From Christensenella sp. (lineage in GTDB: Bacteria; Bacillota; Clostridia; Christensenellales; Maliibacteriaceae): a stretch of 6,470 bases of DNA. The position numbers and the translations under genes were made by a program. The stretch's first letter is position 1. Every line of letters begins with the position of its first letter. The stretch covers positions 1 to 6,470 of the forward strand of contig JAHZHV010000031.1 of NCBI GenBank assembly GCA_019420085.1, read 5' to 3'. Below are positions 1-5,544 of this stretch, piece by piece. A model generated the notes under the pieces. It made no database searches. It saw only the letters and a list, made by a program, of their open reading frames with translations, and was not told the origin of the DNA.

Positions 1-957
1 TACAAGCACGGTGTCCAGGAACACCTCGACCGGGCCCCAGACGGCCTGTTCAATGGGTTCTTTGACTTTTGCGGCAGAATGCACCATTGCGGCCGAGCCG
101 AGCCCCGCCTCGTTGGAGAAGATGCCGCGCGCCACGCCGTAGCGCATGCAGACAAAGACCGAACCGACGACGCCGCCCGTCGCGGCGCGGGGAGAGAAGG
201 CCGCGCGGAAAATCAGCGCAATTGCCTCGGGCACCTGACGGATGTGCAGCAGGATGATCGCAATACCGGCCAGGATGTACAGTCCGCCCATGAACGGCGC
301 AAGGAACTCGCAGATGCGGCCGATGCGCTTGATGCCGCCGAAGATGATGATGCCCGTTAAGATGGCCAGAACAAGACCGACGACCCAGGGCTGCACGGCG
401 GGGAAGCGGGCGTTGATGGCAAGGGCGATGGTGTTGGTATCCACCACGGCGGAGATCATGATGGCAAAGAAGATGACCAGCACGGAAAACAGAATGCCGA
501 GCCATTTTTGCTTCAGACCGTCGGCCAGGTAGTACATCGCGCCGCCGCTGACGGACCCGTCGGGATGTATGCGCCGGTACTGAATGCCCAGCGCGATTTC
601 GACGAATTTCGTAGCCATGCCAAGGAACGCGGCAAGCAGCATCCACAAAAGCGCGCCGGGTCCGCCGCAGACGATTGCCGTGGCGACGCCGGCGATGTTG
701 CCGGAGCCGACGATCGCAGCCACGGACGTCATGGCTGCCTGGAAGGAGGTGATGTCGCCGACTGCGCCTTCCTCCTCACCTTTTGCCTTGCGGAACGCTT
801 TGCCGACCGTCTGCCGCAGCAGGAAACCGAAATTGCGGAACTGGAAAAAGCCGAGGCGGACGGTAAAGTACAGACCGACCGCGGCGATGAGCGCGATCAT
901 GAACGGCCCCCATACGATACCGTTTATAAAATCGTTGACGCTGACGAGAATCTCCAT
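1..957 (-). CDS. Alanine/glycine:cation symporter family protein (AGCS), 3' part cut off by window edge
   Basis: Inner-membrane secondary carrier of the AGCS family, which imports alanine or glycine with Na+ or H+. The minus-strand frame stays open from an ATG at 957-955 to the left edge, giving 319 residues of the usual 450-480. Visible family marks are VGSGNIAGVATAI (residues 83-95), the GGPGALLWM segment (98-106), SGGAMYYL (137-144) and SNEAGLGSAAMVHSAAKV (281-298). Hydrophobic membrane segments lie at about 15-38, 75-97, 100-125, 152-172, 190-208 and 217-238, with two more started before the edge. The start is fixed by a strong GGGGAGGAG ribosome binding site (962-970) four bases upstream. 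The gene lies 159 bases downstream of the GH172 gene on the same strand and I see no clear terminator between them, so cotranscription is possible. One oddity: the segment that in my memory of the family reads Q-x-N is D173-T-N here. The exact substrate and coupling ion cannot be read from sequence. Confidence 0.95.
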   Translation of the reverse strand, partial: MEILVSVNDFINGIVWGPFMIALIAAVGLYFTVRLGFFQFRNFGFLLRQTVGKAFRKAKGEEEGAVGDITSFQAAMTSVAAIVGSGNIAGVATAIVCGGPGALLWMLLAAFLGMATKFVEIALGIQYRRIHPDGSVSGGAMYYLADGLKQKWLGILFSVLVIFFAIMISAVVDTNTIALAINARFPAVQPWVVGLVLAILTGIIIFGGIKRIGRICEFLAPFMGGLYILAGIAIILLHIRQVPEAIALIFRAAFSPRAATGGVVGSVFVCMRYGVARGIFSNEAGLGSAAMVHSAAKVKEPIEQAVWGPVEVFLDTVLV

Positions 958-1003
958 AGAACTCCTCCCCCAAAAAGCGGCACAAATACCAAAGATGTTG
1001 TGC

Positions 1004-1026
1004 GAATGTGTCCGTCAGGACAATTC
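1004..1026. promoter_or_regulatory. Small dyad in the leader of the AGCS gene
   Basis: TGTCC (1009-1013) and GGACA (1018-1022) form a perfect inverted repeat around a four-base centre. The arms extend as GAAT (1004-1007) and ATTC (1023-1026) if one unpaired G at 1008 is allowed. It lies 47-69 bases upstream of the AGCS start codon, which suits an operator or a leader hairpin. No T-run follows it on the minus strand, so it is not an intrinsic terminator. The function is inference only. Confidence 0.35.
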
Positions 1027-1116
1027 CAGATCTTATGGTAACGGAACAAGCACGAAAAACACAGCGCAGAAAATGCCGGATTGCAGCGCATGTTCTGCAA
1101 AATGTGTTGTCTTTTT

Positions 1117-2226
1117 TTATCTTGGATGACGCGTGCGCGCATCCGGCAGCGGCGGGAAGGCGGCATGCGGCTCGGCCTGATACCAGTAGGCGACGCTTGC
1201 CATGTCGTCCTGCCGCTCAAACAGGCCGCCGTGACAGACGCCGATCTGCTGGACGGTGAGGCGAAGGTCGCGTTCAAAGCGAATCGGGTCGTACACGTGC
1301 CAGCGGTAGAACGCGCGCATGGGCGGCACGTCGCGGTTGTGATAGCGGTTTGTCACGGCAGTGTCCTTGTCCTTGTAGAACGGATAGCCCATGTAGAGCC
1401 CCTGGAACGGCGTTTCGATGCAGTCGCCGCGCTCGTCGTGCGTGGCAAAGCTCCACGCGCCGCCGAAGTAGTCCTCCTGTCCGGTGCCGCAGATGGTGGG
1501 GTAGTCGCTGTCGCCGTCCAGATAGAATTTGAATTCACCCTCACCCCACCAGTAGCGCTCCAGCGTCGACAGGGCCATGAACGTGCCGATGTAGTGCCCG
1601 CGTCCGCGCACGCCGTCCAGCACGACGTAGTCGCGTCCGATCTGCGTCAGCCGCTCGCGGCGGAACTGCGCGTGGAAGCAGGCGGTATTTTCCGGCAGCT
1701 GGGGATACAGACAGTAGTCGATCTGATAGAAGAAGCTGCTGATGGGATTGGGATGCTGGTTTTCCAGCGTGATATGGGCGCTATGGAAAAACGGCATCTG
1801 GAAAAAGCAGTTCATGCCGCGCAGGGGATTGACGTTGACAAGCGCCGAATTGACGGTGTAGCTTTCCCCGAATCCCAGACAGAAGAAATCTCCAAGCGGC
1901 GCCTCGACCGAAGGCGTCGTCTCGCCGTCCCAGTAGATGCGCAGCACAAGGTCGCGCAGAACGTAGCGGTTTGCCGCGTCCGTCTGGTCGCGCACCGTCA
2001 TCCACATATGCGTAATGACGCCGCAGCCGTCGATCCTACCGAGCGTCACGGTCTGTCCGCTTGCAATGTTGCGAAGGCACGGCGAACCCTTGCGGCCCAC
2101 GCCCAGGTTGCTGGCGGCGGTGCCGCCGCGTCCTTTTTCACCGGTCGGGTTTTCCGCATTGATCGCGCGCGAAACCCCGTCACAAAGCAGCGGCAGCGTA
2201 CCAAAGGGGGAGTAGGAAAATGACAT
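1117..2226 (-). CDS. DUF2961 / glycoside hydrolase family 172 protein
   Basis: A complete 369-residue protein of the DUF2961 family, now classed as GH172. Characterised members act on alpha-D-fructofuranosides (difructose dianhydride I synthase/hydrolase) or D-arabinofuranosides. Recognisable blocks are the N-terminal SRAINAENPTGEKGRGG (19-35), GVITHMWMTV (69-78), LRIYWDGE (95-102) followed by VEAPLGDFF (107-115), the YWWGEGEFKFYLDGD block (225-239) and GTGQEDYFGGAW (247-258), then GLYMGYPFY and RYHNRDVPPMRAFYRWHVYDP. Candidate catalytic acids are E229 or E231 and E251; the published pair is, as I recall, about 21 residues apart, which suits this spacing. No signal peptide or membrane segment is seen, so it is probably cytoplasmic. 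The start has a GGAGGG ribosome binding site (2233-2238) seven bases upstream and a good promoter further up. It may be cotranscribed with the AGCS gene downstream, although no sugar transporter is visible to suggest a substrate. Confidence 0.93.
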   Translation of the reverse strand: MSFSYSPFGTLPLLCDGVSRAINAENPTGEKGRGGTAASNLGVGRKGSPCLRNIASGQTVTLGRIDGCGVITHMWMTVRDQTDAANRYVLRDLVLRIYWDGETTPSVEAPLGDFFCLGFGESYTVNSALVNVNPLRGMNCFFQMPFFHSAHITLENQHPNPISSFFYQIDYCLYPQLPENTACFHAQFRRERLTQIGRDYVVLDGVRGRGHYIGTFMALSTLERYWWGEGEFKFYLDGDSDYPTICGTGQEDYFGGAWSFATHDERGDCIETPFQGLYMGYPFYKDKDTAVTNRYHNRDVPPMRAFYRWHVYDPIRFERDLRLTVQQIGVCHGGLFERQDDMASVAYWYQAEPHAAFPPLPDARTRHPR

Positions 2227-2261
2227 GAAAATCCCTCCGTCCGAACAGAAAAATTTTCTAT

Positions 2262-2290
2262 ATCATACAATAAAGCGGCAGCCTTTGCAA
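2262..2290 (-). promoter_or_regulatory. Probable sigma-70-type promoter of the GH172 gene
   Basis: On the minus strand TTGCAA (2285-2290, four of six matches to the -35 consensus) is separated by exactly 17 bases from TATGAT (2262-2267, five of six matches to the -10). Transcription would start near 2255, giving a leader of about 30 bases before the GH172 start codon. The adjoining bases are AT-rich. This is by eye only. Confidence 0.6.
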
Positions 2291-2497
2291 ATGGCACAGG
2301 CAGCTGTTTGCATGGATCCTCCGGCTGCGTACCGGATATGTATTGGTGAACAAAAATATATGTTTTGGCGCATGAATATGCATAAATGAATTTGACCGTG
2401 CCATAAGACTGTATCATGGCGCATCTTCCGGAATCCCTGCCGGCTGTTTGGCACTATTTAATCGGATTGTGAAGACGAGGATCAATTCTATCCGCAA

Positions 2498-2571
2498 ATA
2501 AGCCTGTGATCGTATCCGATTGCTGCCTGATCAGACAAGATGCCGCTTGCGGGGTGCCAAGATAAGCCTGT
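2498..2571. repeat. Pair of 10-base direct repeats (ATAAGCCTGT)
   Basis: The sequence ATAAGCCTGT occurs at 2498-2507 and again at 2562-2571, 64 bases apart start to start, within the AT-rich gap upstream of the small membrane protein gene. The spacing is a little over six helical turns. An 8-base inverted repeat (2460-2467 with 2514-2521) interleaves with it. It could be a regulator binding arrangement or chance. Confidence 0.35.
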
Positions 2572-2612
2572 TGGGGTTGATTGAAAAAACATTTTAAGCA
2601 AATCCGTGTTTT

Positions 2613-2627
2613 GAAATTGCAAATTTC
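2613..2627. other. Small perfect AT-rich hairpin
   Basis: GAATT-like arms: GAAATT (2613-2618) and AATTTC (2622-2627) are perfectly complementary around a three-base GCA loop. It lies about 12 bases upstream of the putative -35 region of the small membrane protein gene, so it may be an operator-like dyad. There is no T-run, so it is not a terminator. Function unknown. Confidence 0.3.
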
Positions 2628-2638
2628 CGTATCCAGGC

Positions 2639-2668
2639 AAGACAGGTGTCTGAGAAACATGCTATAAT
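2639..2668 (+). promoter_or_regulatory. Probable extended -10 promoter of the small membrane protein gene
   Basis: A perfect TATAAT (2663-2668) is preceded by TG one base before it (2660-2661), giving an extended -10 element. AAGACA (2639-2644, four of six to the -35 consensus) lies 18 bases upstream. Transcription would start near 2675, leaving an untranslated leader of about 74 bases before the ATG at 2749. Confidence 0.65.
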
Positions 2669-2748
2669 ATAAACAATTTAGAAAGGTTTTGCTGATTATT
2701 GCGTCGTATCAATCAAAACAGTCAAAGATATCAAAGGAGTGTGCGTGC

Positions 2749-3081
2749 ATGAAAAAAGTTATACTCTGCTTACCTGCTGCTGTATATACGATTGCAGGAA
2801 TCGTTCTTAATATTGTCCTGCAAACAATATCTCCTTTATGGTATGTTTGGATGGCATTCTTATGGCTTGGCAGCTTTCTGCTGAGCAGGGGTAAAGCATG
2901 GGGCGGCCTGTTTGGTCTGCTTCCTGCGATTCATATCCTGTATATGAGCACCCAATACACAGGACAGATTGTCAATATCGAAATGCCGCTTGGGATTGGG
3001 ACTGCATTGTATGTACTTGGCTGCAGTTTATGGATCTGGACAAAAGGCGCAGCCGATCGGCAAAAAGAGACGATGCAGTAA
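2749..3081 (+). CDS. Small multi-spanning membrane protein of unknown function
   Basis: A 110-residue protein that I cannot assign to a family. It starts with MKK followed by a hydrophobic stretch, and four likely membrane segments are visible at about 4-26, 29-46, 52-67 and 80-98, ending in a short charged tail (KGAADRQKETMQ). It is rich in Trp and Gly. The start at 2749 is chosen because AAAGGAG (2733-2739) sits nine bases upstream; an upstream TTG at 2689 would extend the frame by 20 residues but has no comparable site. It is the only plus-strand gene here, with its own promoter and terminator, so it is a single-gene unit. By hand count about 46% of bases 2761-3060 are G or C, well below the flanking genes, which suggests recent transfer or relaxed selection. 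It is probably real, but its role (small membrane modulator, immunity protein or orphan) is unknown. Confidence 0.8.
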   Translation: MKKVILCLPAAVYTIAGIVLNIVLQTISPLWYVWMAFLWLGSFLLSRGKAWGGLFGLLPAIHILYMSTQYTGQIVNIEMPLGIGTALYVLGCSLWIWTKGAADRQKETMQ

Positions 3082-3119
3082 ACCCGGATTCGTTGCATGA
3101 AAAGAATATGCCTTTGATA

Positions 3120-3155
3120 AAGGAGCAGGGCTGCAATACGCCTTGCTCCTTTTTT
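3120..3155 (+). terminator. Intrinsic terminator after the small membrane protein gene
   Basis: Arms AAGGAGCAGGG (3120-3130) and CCTTGCTCCTT (3141-3151) pair over 11 bases with one G-T pair, around a 10-base loop. The run of T at 3150-3155 follows directly. It lies 38 bases after the stop codon. Read on the minus strand the same stem follows cca, but the tail there is only TTTATC, so it would serve the convergent cca transcript weakly at best. Confidence 0.85.
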
Positions 3156-3200
3156 GGGGGGATTCATGAAAAAAGACCGGTTATTCATGCGGATACTGAT

Positions 3201-4493
3201 CTATGACTGAGACTGATTTTGAATCGGAGAGAAGGCGCTGTGTTCGCATAGATACGCAAGCAGCGCGCCCCGTTCGTTGCAGACGCGCTCGTCCGTCACG
3301 GCCTCCAGCAGCAGCGAAAGCGCCTGTCCGATTGCCCGGCCGGAGAATCCGGCGGCCATCACGTCGTGTCCGGAAACGGCAAGGTCGCGCACGTGCAGAC
3401 AGGGATGCTGCAAAAGGACGGCTTCCACAAGGGACTGCGCGCGCGCAATGCTTCGAAGGCGCAGCATGCGGCATGTGGGATTCTCTGCCAGTGCCCGCGC
3501 CCGCTCCAGCGCAAAGACAAGATCGATTTCCTGCGGCGGGAAGCGGCGAAGAAGACGCCGCGCCTGCGGCATTGAAACCGGCAAGTCGCCTTTAAAGGCA
3601 GCAAGACGCGCGGCAAGGTCGCCTGTGGCGTTGTCCGCGTGCAGCAAAAGCAGCGCCTGACGCGCCGCCTGTCCTGCGTCCTGTGCATCGCATGCGGCGC
3701 CGCCAAAAAGCGCGGCAAGACGAAGCGGCAGGATGGGCGGGCAGGCAAAAAGCACGTCAAGAAAGTTGCGGTATTTTGCAGGATGGCCGTCGATGCAGGC
3801 GGCAAGCGCAGGCAAAAACACGCGCACGACGGACGCGTAGCGCATAAGCACGTCATGTGCGCCGGCGCCGCAGACGAGCTTGCAAAGCTCGGCATAGATG
3901 CGCTCCACGGACACCGCGCGCAGTGTTTCGGCCTTTTGGCACAGCGCCGCGGCGGTCTTCGATTCGATGGGGAAGCAAAGCACGGCGCAAAAGCGCAGCG
4001 CACGCAGAATGCGCAGCGCGTCCTCTTCAAAGCGCCGGTACGGATCGCCGACGCAGCGGATACAGCGCGCGCGAAGATCCGCCTGCCCGCCGAATGGGTC
4101 GATCAGCCCATGCGTTGGACTGTAGGCCATGGCATTGACGGTAAAATCGCGCCGCGAAAGATCCTGTGCAAGATGCGGGGTAAAGGTGACGGTATCCGGA
4201 TGCCGGTGGTCGCGGTAATCGCCGTCCAAACGGTATGTCGTGATCTCCAATGGCATGCGGTCGATGACGACGGTAACGGTACCGTGCGCAAGCCCCGTGT
4301 CGATCGTCGGATACGGGGCAAAGCAGCGTTTGATCTGCTGCGGATGCGCGTTTGTGGTAATGTCAAAATCGTGGGGGACAAGCCCCATCAGATGGTCGCG
4401 CACACAGCCGCCGACGACAAACCCCTCAAATCCGGCGCGCTCCAGCGTTTCAAGCGCAATGCGCACGGGGGATGGAAGCTGCATGGGTTTCAT
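3201..4493 (-). CDS. cca: tRNA nucleotidyltransferase (CCA-adding enzyme, class II)
   Basis: Adds or repairs the 3' CCA end of tRNAs using CTP and ATP without a nucleic-acid template, in the cytoplasm. The 430 residues show the class II head: motif A GGCVRDHLMG (28-36 region) with the catalytic DFD (D42, D44), HGTVTV (70-75), motif B RRDFTVNAMAY (114-124), motif C around IDPFGGQADL (131-140) and motif D EEDALRILRALRF (156-168), where E157, D158 and R161 match the EDxxR nucleotide-recognition signature. The later helical part retains the LRLAAL stretch that in HD-containing relatives is followed by HD, but here reads FGG, so the HD phosphohydrolase site is missing. The start has GGGGAG (4502-4507) eight bases upstream and overlaps the rnz stop by four bases (ATGA). 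Whether it adds the whole CCA or only C or A cannot be settled from motifs alone; a full CCA-adding enzyme is most likely. Confidence 0.95.
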   Translation of the reverse strand: MKPMQLPSPVRIALETLERAGFEGFVVGGCVRDHLMGLVPHDFDITTNAHPQQIKRCFAPYPTIDTGLAHGTVTVVIDRMPLEITTYRLDGDYRDHRHPDTVTFTPHLAQDLSRRDFTVNAMAYSPTHGLIDPFGGQADLRARCIRCVGDPYRRFEEDALRILRALRFCAVLCFPIESKTAAALCQKAETLRAVSVERIYAELCKLVCGAGAHDVLMRYASVVRVFLPALAACIDGHPAKYRNFLDVLFACPPILPLRLAALFGGAACDAQDAGQAARQALLLLHADNATGDLAARLAAFKGDLPVSMPQARRLLRRFPPQEIDLVFALERARALAENPTCRMLRLRSIARAQSLVEAVLLQHPCLHVRDLAVSGHDVMAAGFSGRAIGQALSLLLEAVTDERVCNERGALLAYLCEHSAFSPIQNQSQS

Positions 4494-5410
4494 GGGCGCG
4501 TCTCCCCGTCGAACGTCAGCGTAATCGTCTTGCCGTCAAAGCCGCATTCGCTGTGCGGGAAAGTGGGCAAAATGGCGTCAAGGTAATTCTGCGGATCGGG
4601 CAGCGAGGGCGAGTAATGGGTCAGCCACAGGCGCGAAGCATTCGCGCGCGCGGCCGCGCGCGCGGCCTCGGGGAACGTCATATGCCCCGTTGCAAGCGCC
4701 CTGTCGCGCTTGTCGTTTGAGCCGTACATACCCTCCAAAACCATCAAATCACTGTCCTGTCCCACCTGCCAGAGCGCGGGGACGGGACGCGTATCGGTCG
4801 CATATGTCACGCGCAGCCCCCTGCGCGGCGGACCCATGACCTCCTGCGGCAGCACGAGACGTCCGTTTGCCTCGACGCTTTGGCCGGCCTGCAGGCGCGA
4901 CCACAGCGTTCGCGCAACGCCGAGGGACTGCGCGCGCGCGGCGTCAAAGCGGGCGCGCCGCGGCACGTAGAAGCTGTAGCCGTAACAGGGAATCGCATGC
5001 CGAAGGGCAAAGGAGGTGATCTGGAAGCCGTACAGCGAATGCGTCTGGATCGTCTCTTTTTGTTCGATGATGTCAAGGGCAAACGGCATCTCCGGCGCGA
5101 TGACGCACAGGCTTTGAATGATCGCCGCGCCGCCGGGCGGACACAGGATCGTTACCGGCTGCGTACGCCCTTCGTTTCCCATCGAAAGCAGCAGGCCGCA
5201 AAGGCCGACGACATGGTCGGCGTGAAAGTGGGTGATGCAGATAAGATCGATGGGTTTAAAGGCAAATCCCGCCTGCCGCGCGGCGATCTGCGTGCCTTCG
5301 CCGCAGTCGATCAGCACGCTGTGCCCGCCGCAGCGCAGGAAAAACGAGGACAGCCAGCGCCCGCAAAGCGGCAGCGTGCCGCCGCAGCCAAGAATCGTTG
5401 CGTCAAGCAT
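4490..5410 (-). CDS. rnz: Ribonuclease Z (tRNase Z, metallo-beta-lactamase fold)
   Basis: Endonuclease that removes the 3' trailer of precursor tRNAs lacking an encoded CCA, cutting after the discriminator base. The 306 residues fit the bacterial short form. Visible features are the N-terminal LGCGGTLP and IDCGEGTQ (34-41), the zinc motif THFHADH (H61, H63, D65, H66), LRHAIPCYGYSF with H138, YATDTRP with D206, GHMTF with H243 and LTHYSP with H265, so every expected metal ligand is present. Residues 150-195 probably form the flexible tRNA-binding arm. The start codon at 5410 is preceded by a perfect AAGGAGG (5424-5430), but 13 bases away, longer than usual; no in-frame start lies closer. It is first in a two-gene unit with cca, whose start overlaps its stop. 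A role as a general MBL-fold hydrolase is the alternative, but the motifs and context favour RNase Z. Confidence 0.95.
   Translation of the reverse strand: MLDATILGCGGTLPLCGRWLSSFFLRCGGHSVLIDCGEGTQIAARQAGFAFKPIDLICITHFHADHVVGLCGLLLSMGNEGRTQPVTILCPPGGAAIIQSLCVIAPEMPFALDIIEQKETIQTHSLYGFQITSFALRHAIPCYGYSFYVPRRARFDAARAQSLGVARTLWSRLQAGQSVEANGRLVLPQEVMGPPRRGLRVTYATDTRPVPALWQVGQDSDLMVLEGMYGSNDKRDRALATGHMTFPEAARAAARANASRLWLTHYSPSLPDPQNYLDAILPTFPHSECGFDGKTITLTFDGETRP
4643..4664. repeat. 22-bp perfect palindrome made only of G and C, inside rnz
   Basis: Alternating CG runs flank a central GGCC, and positions 4643-4664 are perfectly self-complementary across all 11 pairs. The centre contains GCGGCCGC. 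It encodes residues 249-256 (A-A-R-A-A-A-R-A) of RNase Z, just after the H243 zinc ligand. The amino-acid sequence and GC-rich codon choice can explain it, but the length of the perfect dyad is notable. Confidence 0.9.
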
Positions 5411-5459
5411 GGTGGGATTTGCGCCTCCTTATCCGATGAAAAGAAAAGTCTCTTTTTTC

Positions 5460-5488
5460 AGTATACCACGTTCCGCGGCAGGAAAAAA
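5460..5488 (-). promoter_or_regulatory. Probable promoter of the rnz-cca unit
   Basis: On the minus strand TATACT (5460-5465, five of six) is preceded by TG one base upstream, an extended -10. The place of the -35 box, 17 bases further up (5483-5488), is a run of T that is also the tail of the upstream ATPase terminator, so the -35 match is poor and the extended -10 would carry the promoter. The leader would be about 43 bases. Confidence 0.5.
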
Positions 5489-5514
5489 CCGTGCGGCAGG
5501 TTTCTGCCGCACGG
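5483..5514 (-). terminator. Strong intrinsic terminator after the Ca2+-ATPase gene
   Basis: CCGTGCGGCAG (5489-5499) and CTGCCGCACGG (5504-5514) form a perfect 11-bp stem around a four-base loop. Read on the minus strand it is followed by six T (5483-5488). The ATPase stop codon is about 30 bases upstream. Read on the plus strand the stem is followed, after a few bases, by another T-run (5522-5528), so it could also stop leftover plus-strand transcription. Confidence 0.92.
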
Positions 5515-5544
5515 TGCGTTTGTTTTTTGAAAAAGGCGGGCCGC

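Larger units (their letters stand above)
2291..2638. other. AT-rich intergenic stretch with no supported gene
   Basis: About 350 bases between the two divergent promoters hold no open frame with a ribosome binding site. By hand count, lines 2341-2400 and 2581-2640 are each about 32% G+C, against about 70% in a sampled line of the cca gene. Small structures seen are an 8-base perfect inverted repeat AATCGGAT/ATCCGATT (2460-2467 and 2514-2521), a 10-base direct repeat ATAAGCCTGT (2498-2507 and 2562-2571), an 8-base palindrome TATGCATA (2377-2384) and a 6-bp hairpin GAATT-type element (2613-2627). None matches a riboswitch or RNA gene I recognise. A decayed gene, an operator region or a small RNA all remain possible. 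Confidence 0.5.

Noticed and set aside
1081..1118. Possible terminator: TTGCAG/CTGCAA arms (1081-1100) followed by a T-run (1112-1118)
   Set aside because: The T-run is on the plus strand, ten bases from a weak 6-bp stem, and no plus-strand gene ends there. On the minus strand no T-run follows the stem.
1081..2223. A 380-codon open frame on the plus strand opposite the GH172 gene
   Set aside because: It mirrors the GH172 gene almost end to end, has Arg/Ala/Val-rich composition typical of antisense frames in GC-rich DNA, and shows no recognisable domain. The minus-strand protein has clear family motifs.
2454..2660. A 68-codon minus-strand frame in the AT-rich gap
   Set aside because: No ribosome binding site precedes its ATG, the start lies beside the plus-strand -10 box, and the composition is not protein-like.
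2689..2748. TTG start that would lengthen the small membrane protein by 20 residues
   Set aside because: The ATG at 2749 has AAAGGAG nine bases upstream and begins MKK plus a hydrophobic segment; the TTG lacks such a site and lies close to the likely transcription start.
3639..4586. A 315-codon plus-strand frame opposite cca and the end of rnz
   Set aside because: It is a GC-driven antisense shadow spanning the junction of two well-supported genes, with no domain and no ribosome binding site that stands out.
3430..4938. 16-base repeat AGGGACTGCGCGCGCG in both cca (3430-3445) and rnz (4923-4938)
   Set aside because: Both copies encode ARAQSL in frame with the same GC-rich codons, so chance plus codon bias explains it; no flanking similarity is seen.
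4880..5530. A 216-codon plus-strand frame opposite rnz
   Set aside because: It runs through the rnz promoter and the ATPase terminator and shows no family features, so it is a shadow frame.
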